In this document: positions 6,854-15,813 of the stretch, in pieces | How positions within the stretch are numbered: position 1 is the first letter of the stretch | Layout: every line of letters starts with the position of its first letter | Origin: Streptomyces sp. JJ38 | Lineage (GTDB): Bacteria; Actinomycetota; Actinomycetes; Streptomycetales; Streptomycetaceae | Assembly: GCF_019303475.1 (NCBI RefSeq) | Contig: NZ_JABLSI010000010.1 | Coordinates: forward strand, 55,153-119,152 | Direction of reading: 5' to 3' | Length of the DNA: 64,000 nt | The notes under the pieces: model-generated | Seen by the model: the letters and a program-made list of their open reading frames with translations, nothing else | Databases searched by the model: none | Told to the model about the DNA's origin: nothing | Made by a program: the position numbers and the translations under genes

Positions 6854-8632
6854 TCAGTCCTTGATCTCGCAGATGACGGTGCCGGAGGAGATGGAGGCGC
6901 CGACCTCCGCGGCGAGGTCCTTGACCGTGCCGGCGCGGTGGGCGTTGAGGGGCTGCTCCATCTTCATGGCCTCCAGGACGACGATGAGCTCGCCCTCCTC
7001 GACCTGCTGGCCCTCTTCCACGGCGACCTTGACGATGGTGCCCTGCATCGGGGACGCCAGGGCGTCGCCCGAGGCGGCGGAGCCGGACTTCTTGGCCGCC
7101 CGGCGACGCGCGGGCTTGGCGCCGCCCGCGACGGCCGCGCGGGCCAGGGGCATGCCGAGCGAGGCGGGCAGGGAGACCTCGAGGCGCTTGCCGCCGACCT
7201 CGACGACGACGGTCTCGCGCGAGGACTCGTCCTCGTCCTCGGCGACGCCGGCCCCGGCGAAGGGCTTGATCTCGTTGACGAACTCCGTCTCGATCCACCG
7301 GGTGTGGACGTCGAAGGGCTCGCCCTCGCGGCCGTTGACCTCGGGGGCGAAGGCCGGGTCCTCGACGACGACGCGGTGGAACGGGATGGCGGTGGCCATG
7401 CCCTCCACGTCGAACTCCGCGAGCGCGCGGGCGGCGCGCTGGAGGGCCTGCTGCCGGGTGGCGCCGGTGACGATGAGCTTGGCCAGCAGCGAGTCCCAGG
7501 CGGGGCCGATGACGGAGCCGGACTCGACGCCCGCGTCCAGGCGGACGCCCGGGCCGGTCGGGGCGACGAACTTGGTCACCGTGCCGGGGGCGGGCAGGAA
7601 GTTGCGGCCCGGGTCCTCGCCGTTGATGCGGAACTCGAAGGAGTGACCGCGCAGCGGCGGGTCGTCGTAGCCGAGCTCCTCGCCGTCGGCGATGCGGAAC
7701 ATCTCGCGGACGAGGTCGATGCCGGTGACCTCCTCGGTCACCGGGTGCTCGACCTGGAGGCGGGTGTTGACCTCCAGGAAGGAGATCGTGCCGTCCTGGC
7801 CGACGAGGAACTCGCAGGTCCCGGCGCCGACGTAGCCGGCCTCCTTGAGAATGGCCTTGGACGCCCGGTACAGCTCGGCGTTCTGCTCGTCGGTGAGGAA
7901 GGGCGCGGGGGCCTCCTCGACGAGCTTCTGGTGACGCCGCTGGAGCGAGCAGTCACGGGTGGAGACGACGACGACGTTGCCGTGCTGGTCGGCGAGGCAC
8001 TGGGTCTCGACGTGCCGGGGGCGGTCGAGGTAGCGCTCGACGAAGCACTCGCCGCGGCCGAACGCGGCGACGGCCTCGCGCACCGCGGACTCGTACAGCT
8101 CCGGAACCTCTTCGAGGGTCCGGGCGACCTTGAGGCCGCGACCGCCACCGCCGAAGGCGGCCTTGATGGCGATGGGCAGGCCGTTCTCCTTCGCGAACTC
8201 GACGACCTCGTCGGCGCCGCTGACCGGGTCCTTGGTGCCGGCCACCAGCGGCGCGCCGGCGCGCTGGGCGATGTGCCGGGCGGCGACCTTGTCACCGAGG
8301 TCCTTGATGGCCTGCGGCGGCGGGCCGATCCAGGTGAGTCCGGCGTCGAGCACGGCCTGGGCGAAGTCGGCGTTCTCCGAGAGGAAGCCGTAACCCGGGT
8401 GGATGGCGTCGGCACCGGAGTCGGCCGCGGCTTTCAGCACCTTGGCGACATCCAGGTAGCTCGTGGCCGGAGTGTCACCGCCCAGGGCGAATGCCTCGTC
8501 AGCGGCCCGGACATGCAGCGCGTCCCGGTCCGGGTCGGCGTAGACGGCTACGCTCGCGATCCCGGCGTCCCGGCAGGCCCGGGCTACGCGGACAGCGATT
8601 TCACCGCGGTTGGCGATGAGCACCTTGCGCAC
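6854..8632 (-). CDS. accA2: Acyl-CoA carboxylase alpha subunit (biotin carboxylase + biotin carboxyl carrier)
   Basis: 592 residues from GTG at 8632, preceded by AAGGAGGGAG; the protein starts [20 protein letters not shown], the canonical biotin carboxylase N-terminus. The ATP-grasp and carboxylase regions fill about residues 1-450 ([10 protein letters not shown] glycine loop; [12 protein letters not shown]). The C-terminal biotinyl domain carries EAMKMEQP with Lys557 as the biotin site. Biotin is carboxylated with bicarbonate and ATP, then passed to a beta subunit (PccB or AccB) to make methylmalonyl-CoA or malonyl-CoA. It is cytosolic. The beta and epsilon subunits are encoded 2 kb away and the biotin ligase 4 kb away. 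The symbol follows the S. coelicolor accA2 name for the same gene order. Confidence 0.95.
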   Translation of the reverse strand: MRKVLIANRGEIAVRVARACRDAGIASVAVYADPDRDALHVRAADEAFALGGDTPATSYLDVAKVLKAAADSGADAIHPGYGFLSENADFAQAVLDAGLTWIGPPPQAIKDLGDKVAARHIAQRAGAPLVAGTKDPVSGADEVVEFAKENGLPIAIKAAFGGGGRGLKVARTLEEVPELYESAVREAVAAFGRGECFVERYLDRPRHVETQCLADQHGNVVVVSTRDCSLQRRHQKLVEEAPAPFLTDEQNAELYRASKAILKEAGYVGAGTCEFLVGQDGTISFLEVNTRLQVEHPVTEEVTGIDLVREMFRIADGEELGYDDPPLRGHSFEFRINGEDPGRNFLPAPGTVTKFVAPTGPGVRLDAGVESGSVIGPAWDSLLAKLIVTGATRQQALQRAARALAEFDVEGMATAIPFHRVVVEDPAFAPEVNGREGEPFDVHTRWIETEFVNEIKPFAGAGVAEDEDESSRETVVVEVGGKRLEVSLPASLGMPLARAAVAGGAKPARRRAAKKSGSAASGDALASPMQGTIVKVAVEEGQQVEEGELIVVLEAMKMEQPLNAHRAGTVKDLAAEVGASISSGTVICEIKD

Positions 8633-8863
8633 GATGGCTCCCTCCTTGAAACAACCTGAGTTTAGGTACCTGCGACACCACACGCGCAGTCTTCCAGGGG
8701 GGTGAGCTTGCCCACACGATCCGTAGCCGGGCTCGCGCGCCCCTTCCCGTTTTCCTTGTCGTCCCACGGTACGCCGGGAACACGAGGCTGACTGGAGCAT
8801 CAGGAGCGTGATCGACGTCTCCTGCCGGACAGGGGATCTGTCGCGGTGGTCCTTTGTGGAATC

Positions 8864-8881
8864 CCTACTAATGAATAGGGG
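8864..8881. promoter_or_regulatory. CCCTA-N8-TAGGG inverted repeat upstream of accA2
   Basis: CCCTA at 8864-8868 and TAGGG at 8877-8881 with an AT-rich 8-base centre lie in the middle of the divergent intergenic region. Low GC for this genome and symmetry suggest a regulator site or overlapping promoter elements. The regulator is unknown. Confidence 0.3.
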
Positions 8882-8930
8882 TTTCTTTGCGACGCGTCGG
8901 TGACGGAGGGGCAGCCGGTGAGCGACCTCT

Positions 8931-8959
8931 TGCCGCCGTCATTACCCGTTAGTAGCGTG
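8931..8959 (+). promoter_or_regulatory. Predicted promoter of the 154-residue membrane protein gene
   Basis: TTGCCG at 8931-8936, a 17-base spacer and TAGCGT at 8954-8959. The start of transcription would fall near 8966, so the leader before GTG 8976 or 8985 is very short. Confidence 0.5.
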
Positions 8960-8975
8960 CGCGCTCGACAGTAGC

Positions 8976-9440
8976 GTGTGGGCAGTGAGGGGGCGGACGG
9001 TGGGACTCCGGCGAGCGGTGGCCGCGACGACGGCGGTGGTGCTGATCCTCGAAGGGCTCGGCCTGGCCGCCCTGCACTGGGTGTTGAGCCTCGTCGTGCG
9101 CCGCCAGTCGATGTCCCTGGACGGCCTCGATCCCGACCACATGGTGTGGGGGACGCGGATCGCGGGGCTGGCGCTCGGCGCCTTCGTCGTCCTGTGCGGG
9201 GTGGCCGCGCTCCTCGTGGCGGGACGGGACCGGGCCCCGGGGCGGGCCGCACGGCTGGCGCTGATCGGCTGCGCGGTGACGCACGGGGTGCTGGGTGCCG
9301 TCGTCGTGGGGCTGGTCGGCTGGGTGGCCTTCGTCGCCCTCATGGGGGTGCTCGGGCTCATCGTCCTCACCCTGCTGGGCTACGCGGAGACGGGGCGGGA
9401 GCCGCAGGCCGAGCAGGGGCCGGAGCCCGCCGCCGCGTGA
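8976..9440 (+). CDS. Membrane protein, unknown function
   Basis: 154 residues with four hydrophobic segments (VVLILEGLGLAALHWVL; ALGAFVVLCGVAALLVA; ALIGCAVTHGVLGAVVVGLV; LMGVLGLIVLTLLGYA), so a small integral membrane protein with a short acidic C-terminal tail. It occupies the conserved position between accA2 and maf in Streptomyces chromosomes. Two GTG starts (8976, 8985) are possible; the predicted promoter leaves a very short leader to either. No catalytic motif. It converges with maf. Confidence 0.7.
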   Translation: MWAVRGRTVGLRRAVAATTAVVLILEGLGLAALHWVLSLVVRRQSMSLDGLDPDHMVWGTRIAGLALGAFVVLCGVAALLVAGRDRAPGRAARLALIGCAVTHGVLGAVVVGLVGWVAFVALMGVLGLIVLTLLGYAETGREPQAEQGPEPAAA

Positions 9441-9443
9441 GGC

Positions 9444-10070
9444 TCAGCGGGCGGTCGTCGCCCACAGGGACGTGATGGCGACGTCGAGCCGGGCCAGGAG
9501 CCGCCGCAGGAGCGGCAGGGAGAGCCCGATGACGTTGCCGGGGTCGCCGTCGATGCCGTCGACGAACGGCGCCGAGCGGCCGTCGAGCGTGAACGCCCCG
9601 GCGACGTGGAGGGGTTCGCCGGAGGCGACGTAGGCGGCGATCTCCGCGTCGGTGGGGTCGGCGAAGCGCACCGTCGTGCCCGCGGTCGCGGAGGCGCGGC
9701 GTCCGGTGGCGGTGTCGATGACGCAGTGCCCGGTGAGCAGGACGCCGGAGCGCCCGCGCATGGACTTCCAGCGGGCGATGGCGTCCTCGGCGTCCTGGGG
9801 CTTGCCCAGGGCGCGCCCGTCCAGCTCCAGGACGGAGTCGCAGCCGACGACGAGGGCCTCGGCGGCCTCGGGTCGGGCGGCGACGGCGTCCGCCTTCGCC
9901 TCGGCCAGGACGAGGGCCAGCTCGCCCGGTGTCGGGGCGCTCAGCGCGTCCTCGTCGACCCCGCTGACGATCACCTCGGGGGCCAGCCCCGCCTGCCGGA
10001 GCAGCCCGAGCCGGGCGGGCGACTGGGAGGCGAGCACGAGACGGCGGGAGGGCGTGACGGATGCGGTCAT
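9444..10070 (-). CDS. maf: Maf family nucleoside triphosphate pyrophosphatase
   Basis: 208 residues. The N-terminal motif [19 protein letters not shown] is diagnostic of Maf/HAM1-like NTP pyrophosphatases, and [20 protein letters not shown] carries the metal-binding acidic motif. The ITDTATG-like segment ([12 protein letters not shown]) and [16 protein letters not shown] match the family order. These enzymes hydrolyse non-canonical or methylated nucleoside triphosphates to monophosphate and pyrophosphate and have been linked to septum arrest. It is cytosolic. The small gene mmpB lies 39 bases upstream on the same strand, so the two probably form an operon. Confidence 0.93.
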   Translation of the reverse strand: MTASVTPSRRLVLASQSPARLGLLRQAGLAPEVIVSGVDEDALSAPTPGELALVLAEAKADAVAARPEAAEALVVGCDSVLELDGRALGKPQDAEDAIARWKSMRGRSGVLLTGHCVIDTATGRRASATAGTTVRFADPTDAEIAAYVASGEPLHVAGAFTLDGRSAPFVDGIDGDPGNVIGLSLPLLRRLLARLDVAITSLWATTAR

Positions 10071-10109
10071 GTGGTCATCGTAGAAGGCCCGGCGGCGGGG
10101 GTGTGTCCG

Positions 10110-10238
10110 TCAGCGCAGGCCGAGGACGACGGTGACGACGAGGACGGTCGCGGCCAGCAGCCAGCCGGCCCGTCGCAACTGCGCCTGGGCGGCGCGCAGC
10201 GACTCGGGGGGCCGGTTCGGGGGGTCGGACCACAGCAT
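10110..10238 (-). CDS. mmpB: MmpB-like small morphogenic membrane protein
   Basis: 42 residues, easily missed because of its size. It begins MLWSDPPNRPPESLRAAQAQ, followed by a basic residue pair and one transmembrane helix (about residues 26-40, GWLLAATVLVVTVVL), and ends GLR. This matches the short protein annotated in Streptomyces as morphogenic membrane protein MmpB, always located between maf and the pcc genes. A cytoplasmic N-terminal amphipathic helix with a membrane anchor suggests a protein-docking role. A terminator hairpin separates it from pccE upstream, and an 18-bp perfect palindrome lies 34 bases before its ATG. The name is from memory; the coding assignment rests on frame, position and composition. 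Confidence 0.75.
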   Translation of the reverse strand: MLWSDPPNRPPESLRAAQAQLRRAGWLLAATVLVVTVVLGLR

Positions 10239-10271
10239 GGGTCCAGGGTCCGTCCGCGGCCGCGGGGGCGC

Positions 10272-10289
10272 CTGAGTACGCGTACTCAG
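10272..10289. promoter_or_regulatory. 18-bp perfect palindrome upstream of mmpB
   Basis: CTGAGTACGCGTACTCAG reads identically on both strands. It lies 34-51 bases before the mmpB start, where a promoter or operator is expected. No other candidate regulatory element was seen between the pccE terminator and mmpB. Confidence 0.45.
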
Positions 10290-10391
10290 TTCGACCCTGA
10301 TTCAGGCCCGGTGCAAGCGGGATTCCGGCCCGCTTCGAGCCGAGCCCGGCCCCTCCCGACCGGCTCGGGGCGGGAAGTTGCCGGGCGGCGC

Positions 10392-10425
10392 GGCCGCGTG
10401 GCCCCGCCGGAGGGGCCACGCGGCC
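10392..10425 (-). terminator. Terminator of the pccB-pccE operon
   Basis: GGCCGCGTGGCCCC at 10392-10405 pairs perfectly with 10412-10425 (14 bp, 6-base loop). It begins 23 bases after the pccE stop and separates that operon from mmpB-maf. Confidence 0.8.
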
Positions 10426-10447
10426 ACGGTGCCGGAGTGGTCGGCCG

Positions 10448-10654
10448 TCAGACCGGCCAGTAGGACGTGCGCCAGGCCAGCGGGCCCGGGTGCGGGGTGC
10501 GGCGCTGGACCGTCCGGGCGGGGTCGGACCACTCGGAGACGTCGCGCGGACCGCCGGTGTCCGCGGACGCCGCCGCCGTGGCCCGGGCCTGGACCACCGC
10601 CAGTGCGGCGGCCAGCTCCTCCGGGGTCGGGTTGCCGCGTAGGACCTTGATCAT
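10448..10654 (-). CDS. pccE: Acyl-CoA carboxylase epsilon subunit
   Basis: 68 residues starting MIKVLRGNPTPEELAAALAVV, the typical start of the small epsilon subunit that binds the alpha-beta core of actinobacterial acyl-CoA carboxylases and raises activity. The middle is a variable Ala-rich segment, and the end (WRTSYWPV) matches the conserved aromatic C-terminus. It lies 13 bases after pccB, with the ribosome site TGGAGGT before ATG, and is clearly co-transcribed. A terminator follows. Confidence 0.9.
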   Translation of the reverse strand: MIKVLRGNPTPEELAAALAVVQARATAAASADTGGPRDVSEWSDPARTVQRRTPHPGPLAWRTSYWPV

Positions 10655-10667
10655 GCGCTGACCTCCA

Positions 10668-12266
10668 TCACAGCGGGATGTTGCCGTGCTTCTTGGGCGG
10701 CAGCTGCTCCCGCTTGTTGCGGAGCGAGCGCAGGCCGCGCACGATGTGGCGGCGCGTCTCGGAGGGCAGCACGACGGCGTCGACGTAGCCGCGCTCGGCG
10801 GCCACATACGGGTTGAGCAGCGTGTCCTCGTACTCCGCGGTGAGTTCGGCGCGCAGCTCCTCGCGCTCGGCCTCGTCCTCGACGCCGGCGAGCCGGCGGC
10901 GGTGCAGGATGTTGACCGCGCCCTGGGCGCCCATGACGGCGATCTGGGCGGTGGGCCAGGCGAAGTTGAGGTCGGCGCCGAGGTGCTTGGAGCCCATGAC
11001 GTCGTAGGCGCCGCCGAAGGCCTTGCGGGTGATGACGGTGATCAGCGGCACCGTCGCCTCCGCGTAGGCGTAGATCAGCTTGGCGCCGCGCCGGATGATG
11101 CCGTTGAACTCCTGCTCGGTGCCGGGCAGGAAGCCCGGGACGTCGACGAAGGTCAGCACCGGGACGTTGAACGTGTCACAGGTGCGCACGAAGCGCGCGG
11201 CCTTCTCGCTCGCGTCGATGTCCAGACAGCCCGCGAACTGGAGGGGCTGGTTGGCGACGACGCCGACCGCGTGGCCCTCGACCCGGCCAAAGCCGGTGAT
11301 CATGTTGGGCGCGAAGAGGGCCTGCGTCTCCAGGAACTCGCCGTCGTCCAGCACGTGCTCGATCACGCCGTGCATGTCGTAGGGCTGGTTCGCCGAGTCG
11401 GGGACGAGGGTGTCCAGCTCCCGGTCCCGGTCGGAGGTCTCCAGGTCGACGTCCTCGGGGTAGACGGGAGCGTCGGAGAGGTTGTTGGACGGGAGGTAGG
11501 ACAGGAGCGCCTTCACGTACTCGATGGCGTCCTTCTCGTCCCCGGCCATGTGGTGGGCCACGCCGGAGGTCGAGTTGTGGGTGCGGGCGCCGCCCAGCTC
11601 CTCGAAGCCGACGTCCTCACCGGTGACCGTCTTGATGACGTCGGGCCCGGTGATGAACATGTGCGAGGTCTTGTCGACCATCACGGTGAAGTCGGTGATC
11701 GCCGGGGAGTAGACCGCGCCGCCCGCGCACGGGCCCATGATCAGCGAGATCTGCGGGATGACGCCGGAGGCGTGGACGTTGCGCCGGAAGATCTCCGCGA
11801 ACAGGCCGAGCGCGGCCACACCCTCCTGGATGCGGGCGCCGCCGCCGTCGTTGATGCCGATGACCGGGCAGCCGGTCTTCAGCGCGAAGTCCATGACCTT
11901 GACGATCTTCTCGCCGTAGACCTCGCCCAGCGAACCGCCGAAGATCGTGAAGTCCTGCGAGTAGACGGCGACCGGGCGGCCGTCGACCGTGCCGTAGCCG
12001 GTGACGACGCCGTCGCCGTACGGGCGGTTCTTCTCCAGCCCGAAGTTCGTCGAACGATGCCGCGCGAACTCGTCGAGTTCGGTGAACGAACCCTCGTCCA
12101 ACAGCAGTTCCACGCGCTCGCGCGCGGTCAGCTTGCCCTTGGCATGCTGCTTCTCCACCGCGCGAGCGGAACCCGCGTGCGTCGCCTCGGCGGCACGACG
12201 CTGGAAATCGGCGATCTTGCCCGCCGTGGTGTGGATGTCGGGAGTGCTTTCCTGCTGCTCGGACAC
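10668..12266 (-). CDS. pccB: Propionyl-CoA carboxylase beta subunit (carboxyltransferase)
   Basis: 532 residues, standard beta-subunit length, from GTG at 12266 (AGGAGCC upstream). It has two crotonase-like carboxyltransferase domains. The N half includes [20 protein letters not shown] and [18 protein letters not shown]; the C half includes [21 protein letters not shown] and [13 protein letters not shown]. It transfers the carboxyl group from biotinyl AccA2 to propionyl-CoA (methylmalonyl-CoA, a polyketide and central-metabolism precursor). First gene of the pccB-pccE operon; divergent from the biotin ligase gene. Preference for propionyl- over acetyl-CoA is assigned by gene context, not by reading the specificity residue. 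Confidence 0.95.
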   Translation of the reverse strand: MSEQQESTPDIHTTAGKIADFQRRAAEATHAGSARAVEKQHAKGKLTARERVELLLDEGSFTELDEFARHRSTNFGLEKNRPYGDGVVTGYGTVDGRPVAVYSQDFTIFGGSLGEVYGEKIVKVMDFALKTGCPVIGINDGGGARIQEGVAALGLFAEIFRRNVHASGVIPQISLIMGPCAGGAVYSPAITDFTVMVDKTSHMFITGPDVIKTVTGEDVGFEELGGARTHNSTSGVAHHMAGDEKDAIEYVKALLSYLPSNNLSDAPVYPEDVDLETSDRDRELDTLVPDSANQPYDMHGVIEHVLDDGEFLETQALFAPNMITGFGRVEGHAVGVVANQPLQFAGCLDIDASEKAARFVRTCDTFNVPVLTFVDVPGFLPGTEQEFNGIIRRGAKLIYAYAEATVPLITVITRKAFGGAYDVMGSKHLGADLNFAWPTAQIAVMGAQGAVNILHRRRLAGVEDEAEREELRAELTAEYEDTLLNPYVAAERGYVDAVVLPSETRRHIVRGLRSLRNKREQLPPKKHGNIPL

Positions 12267-12375
12267 GGGGAGCGGCTCCTAGTCGTCCTCGGGGCTACCG
12301 ACTCGTAGCGTAGCGGCGACGGCCCGTGTCGGCGGTGCGTCGTTGGCCACACCTGAAGCCCCCTACAGTGTCGCC

Positions 12376-13302
12376 ATGACACCGCAGATGTCCTCAAATG
12401 TGCCAGGTTCGGGCGGGGGCTCGGCAGGCCCTCAGGGTGCGGGCGGCTCGCCGGGCCCGTGGAGCGATCTCGAACGGCCGCCCCTCAGCGCACCCGCCCT
12501 CCGGCGCGCGCTGTTGACGCCCGAGAGCCTGTGGAACGAGCTGGACGTCGTCGAGCGGACCGGTTCCACCAACACCGACCTCGTCCACCGGGTGAACCGG
12601 GGCCCGGTGGACGAGGGCACGATCCTGGTCGCGGAGGAGCAGACCTCGGGCCGCGGCCGGCTCGACCGGCGCTGGGACGCGCCGCCCCGCAGCGGTCTCT
12701 TCTTCTCCTTCGTCCTCCACCCGGCCCCCGAGATCCCGCAGCGGGCCTGGAGCTGGCTGCCGCTGCTCGCCGGGGTCGCCACCGCCACCGCGCTCGCCCG
12801 CACGGCCGGGGTGGACACGATGCTCAAATGGCCCAACGACCTGCTGGCCGAGGTGGACGGGGAGGAGCGCAAGATCGGCGGCATCCTCGCCGAGCGCGTG
12901 GGCGACGCCGTCCACCACGCCGTCGTCGTCGGCATCGGCATCAACGTGTCGCTGCACGCCGAGGAGCTGCCCATCCCCGAGGCGGGCTCGCTGCTCCTCG
13001 CCGGCGCCCAGGGCACCGACCGCGACCCGCTGCTGCGGGCCATCCTGCGCTCCGTCGAGGGCTGGTACCGCAAGTGGCGGGACGCCGGCGGGGACGCGGC
13101 GGCCTGCGGGCTGCAGGAGACCTACGCCGCCGGGTGCGCGACGCTCGGCCGGACGGTGCGCGCCGAGCTGCCCGGCGGCAGGGAGCTCGTGGGCGAGGCG
13201 GTCGCGGTCGACGGCGACGGGCAGCTGGTGCTCGCCACCGGCAGCGGCGTGGAGCAGGCCGTCGGCGCGGGCGACATCGTCCACCTGCGGCCCCACGACT
13301 GA
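12376..13302 (+). CDS. birA: Biotin--[acyl-CoA carboxylase] ligase
   Basis: 308 residues from ATG at 12376; TACAGT at 12364-12369 suggests a leaderless transcript. After a Gly-rich unstructured N-terminus, the ligase core reads DVVERTGSTNTDLV, EEQTSGRGRLDRRWDAP (biotinyl-AMP loop) and LKWPNDLLAEVDGEERKIGG (catalytic Lys region), then a C-terminal SH3-like cap. There is no N-terminal winged helix, so this is a mono-functional ligase without repressor activity. It activates biotin with ATP and attaches it to the Lys of carrier domains such as AccA2 Lys557. Divergent from pccB. Confidence 0.94.
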   Translation: MTPQMSSNVPGSGGGSAGPQGAGGSPGPWSDLERPPLSAPALRRALLTPESLWNELDVVERTGSTNTDLVHRVNRGPVDEGTILVAEEQTSGRGRLDRRWDAPPRSGLFFSFVLHPAPEIPQRAWSWLPLLAGVATATALARTAGVDTMLKWPNDLLAEVDGEERKIGGILAERVGDAVHHAVVVGIGINVSLHAEELPIPEAGSLLLAGAQGTDRDPLLRAILRSVEGWYRKWRDAGGDAAACGLQETYAAGCATLGRTVRAELPGGRELVGEAVAVDGDGQLVLATGSGVEQAVGAGDIVHLRPHD

Positions 13303-13512
13303 GCGCGGCCCGATGCCCGGCGGGGTGTCCCCCGGGGCCCCGCCGGACGCGTCGCCGCGGGCGTGGACGCATACGTCCGCGTCCGCGCCGCGTGAGCTAC
13401 GGCACACCTGCCGTATCGTGGTGGCGGTAGCGCGGCGCGGTGGGCGCGGTGTAGAGAACGGAAGGGCAGAGCGCAGGCACGTCATGCGCGAGAACCTGGC
13501 AAGGGGCGGGCA

Positions 13513-14763
13513 GTGACCGCGAACGATCCGGCCGTGCCGCCCGCCGACGCGGGCGGCGGCGCAGGCGGTGACGCGTCGGCCGCCGCCGCCACCGGCGCGG
13601 CCTCCGGTGCCGCCGACCCCTCCGCCGCCTCCGGTTCCGCCTCCGCGTCGTCCTCCGCCGCCTCCGGTTCCGCCTCCGAGCACGCCTTCTCCGCGCGCGG
13701 CGGCGAGGCCGGGTACGGCGAGGAGCGCGAGAGCGCGGAGGAGCGCGGCAAGGAGAACCCGCTCGCCCTCAAGGTCGAGGAGCTGATCCTCGGTGCCGCC
13801 CGCACGTACACCCCGTTCCAGGCCGCCCGGGCCGCCGACGTCCCCATGGACCTCGCGGCCCGGTTCTGGCGCGCGATGGGCTTCGCCGACATCGGCCAGG
13901 CCCGGGCGCTCACCGAGGCCGACGTACTGGCCCTGCGCCGCCTCGCGGGCCTCGTCGAGGCCGGGCTGCTGACCGAGGCCACAGCCATCCAGGTCGCCCG
14001 CTCCACCGGGCAGACCACGGCCCGCCTGGCCGAATGGCAGGTGGACTCGTTCATCGCCGGGCTCACCGTCTCGCCCGAGCCGGGCATGAGCCGCATGGAG
14101 GTCACCTACCCCCTCGTCGAGCTGCTGCTGCCGGAGCTGGAGGAGTTCCTCATCTACGTCTGGCGGCGGCAGCTGGCCGCCGCCACGGGGCGCGTCGTGC
14201 AGGCGCAGGACGACGAGGAGATGGTCGACCGCCGCCTGGCCGTGGGCTTCGCCGACCTGGTGGGCTTCACCCGCCTCACCCGGCGCCTTGAGGAGGAGGA
14301 ACTCGGCGAGCTGGTCGAGGCGTTCGAGACGACGGCCGCCGACCTGGTGGCCGCTCACGGCGGCCGGCTCATCAAGACGCTCGGCGACGAGGTCCTCTAC
14401 GTCGCCGACGAGGCGGGGACGGCCGCCGAGATCGGCCTGCGGATGATCGAGACCCTGTCCGGCGACGAGACGATGCCCGAGCTGCGCGTCGGCCTGGCCT
14501 TCGGCACCGTGACGACCCGGATGGGCGACGTCTTCGGCAACACCGTGAACCTCGCGAGCCGGCTGACGTCCATAGCGCCCAAGGACACCGTGCTGATCGA
14601 CGGCGCGCTGAAGGAGGAGCTCACGGCCGTGGGTGACGCCCCGCACTCGGAGAAGGACTCCGCGGCCGGGGCGGGGTACCGCTTCGCCCTCCAGCCCCTC
14701 TACCAGCGGCCGGTGCGCGGTCTCGGCGTCGTCGAGCCCTGGCTCCTGGGCCGCCGCGGCTGA
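13513..14763 (+). CDS. cya: Class III nucleotide cyclase (adenylate cyclase)
   Basis: 416 residues from GTG 13513 (AAGGGGCGGG upstream). Residues 1-80 are a Ser/Ala/Gly-rich linker containing the repeat SAASGSAS twice, from an internal 27-bp DNA duplication (13619-13645 and 13652-13678). A helical regulatory domain (about 85-190) with a MerR-like look (YTPFQAARAADVPMDLAARF) follows. The cyclase domain is about 240-375: first metal Asp in VGFADLVGF, Lys in IKTLGDEV with the second metal Asp, and transition-state Asn/Arg in NTVNLASRL. These support ATP cyclisation to cAMP. Gene order matches the S. coelicolor cya locus, where cAMP affects germination and development. A TATCGT -10-like box is at 13414-13419. 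Confidence 0.92.
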   Translation: MTANDPAVPPADAGGGAGGDASAAAATGAASGAADPSAASGSASASSSAASGSASEHAFSARGGEAGYGEERESAEERGKENPLALKVEELILGAARTYTPFQAARAADVPMDLAARFWRAMGFADIGQARALTEADVLALRRLAGLVEAGLLTEATAIQVARSTGQTTARLAEWQVDSFIAGLTVSPEPGMSRMEVTYPLVELLLPELEEFLIYVWRRQLAAATGRVVQAQDDEEMVDRRLAVGFADLVGFTRLTRRLEEEELGELVEAFETTAADLVAAHGGRLIKTLGDEVLYVADEAGTAAEIGLRMIETLSGDETMPELRVGLAFGTVTTRMGDVFGNTVNLASRLTSIAPKDTVLIDGALKEELTAVGDAPHSEKDSAAGAGYRFALQPLYQRPVRGLGVVEPWLLGRRG

Positions 14764-14962
14764 GCCCGCCCCCGGGCGCGCCCCCGCTCCCCCCGGCGCC
14801 GGGCCCCGGCCCGCCCGCGTCCCTGCCTCCAGCCGCCGACGACCCTGCCCCGGGCCGCTCGGGAGCTGCCCCGGGGCTTCGTGTGCGGGAGCCCAGGATC
14901 CGGTGCGAGTGGTGGGGCTATGGTGTGAGCGGTCGTTAACCAAGCACCGGGAGGGCATCGCA

Positions 14963-15757
14963 ATGACGCGGTACGGCGAGTTCGTCGAGGTTCGCAGGGA
15001 CACCGGGACGCACGTGGCGGAGCTGGTGCTGGACCGGCCGAAGGCCATGAACGCGGTCTCGACCGAGATGGCCGCCTCCATCGCCGCGGCCTGCGCCGCC
15101 CTGTCGGACGACCGCGACGTGCGCGCCGTCGTGCTGACGTCGAGCAGCGAGCGGGCCTTCTGCGTCGGCGCGGACCTCAAGGAGCGCAACCGGTTCACCG
15201 ACGCCGAGCTGGGGCGGCAGCGTCCGCACGCCCGGGCCGCCTACACGGGCGTGCTGGAGCTGCCGGTGCCGTCGATCGCGGCCGTGCACGGCTTCGCGCT
15301 CGGGGGCGGGTTCGAGCTCGCCCTCTCCTGCGACCTCATCGTGGCGGACGCGAGCGCCGTCGTGGGCCTGCCGGAGGTGTCCGTCGGCGTCATCCCCGGG
15401 GGCGGCGGCACGCAGCTGCTGCCGCGCCGGGTGGGTGCGGCCCGGGCGGCCGAGCTGATCTTCACCGCCCGCCGGGTGGCGGCGGAGGAGGCCAGGGCGC
15501 TGGGGCTGGTGGACGAGCTCGTGGCCGAGGGCACGGACACCGCGGAGGCGCTGGCGCTGGCCGCCCGGATCGCCGCGAACTCGCCGGTCGGGCTGCGGGC
15601 GGCCAAGCGGGCGCTGCGGACCGGGTGGGGCATGGGGCTGTCGGCCGGGCTGGAGGTGGAGGACGCGGCGTGGCGGACGGTGGCGTTCTCCGGCGACCGG
15701 GCCGAGGGCGTCGCGGCGTTCAACGAGAAGCGCACGCCGGAGTGGCCCGGAGAGTAA
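14963..15757 (+). CDS. Enoyl-CoA hydratase/isomerase (crotonase) family protein
   Basis: 264 residues, the usual crotonase length, from ATG 14963 (GGGAGG upstream). The oxyanion-hole signatures are FCVGADLKERN and HGFALGGGFELALSCDLIVA; the acid/base region is VGLPEVSVGVIPGGGGTQLL with Glu in LPEV and the glycine cluster. It is expected to hydrate or isomerise a short acyl-CoA thioester in the cytosol. It stands alone between cya and the GGDEF gene. A TATGGT box at 14919-14924 may be its -10. Confidence 0.92.
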   Translation: MTRYGEFVEVRRDTGTHVAELVLDRPKAMNAVSTEMAASIAAACAALSDDRDVRAVVLTSSSERAFCVGADLKERNRFTDAELGRQRPHARAAYTGVLELPVPSIAAVHGFALGGGFELALSCDLIVADASAVVGLPEVSVGVIPGGGGTQLLPRRVGAARAAELIFTARRVAAEEARALGLVDELVAEGTDTAEALALAARIAANSPVGLRAAKRALRTGWGMGLSAGLEVEDAAWRTVAFSGDRAEGVAAFNEKRTPEWPGE

Positions 15758-15813
15758 CGAGCGGCACACGGTCCGCAGCGCAGAGTGGGGCGTAGGGCCC
15801 TAATCTGGGTCGT

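Larger units (their letters stand above)
8633..8975. other. 343-bp intergenic region between divergent accA2 and a membrane-protein gene
   Basis: No gene is supported here. It holds the accA2 ribosome site at its left end and a rightward promoter at 8931-8959. An AT-richer island near 8850-8890 contains the inverted repeat listed separately. A definite accA2 promoter was not identified. Confidence 0.6.

Noticed and set aside
5510..8659. A continuous open frame of about 1,050 codons on the plus strand opposite accA2 and the Uma2 gene
   Set aside because: It is the antisense shadow of accA2 (Gly/Asp/Ala-rich, no motifs); accA2 is unambiguous on the other strand.
14764..14962. Terminator or small gene between cya and the enoyl-CoA hydratase gene
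   Set aside because: Only weak CCCCGGG/CCCGGGG pairing with a long loop was found, and no frame with a start and ribosome site.
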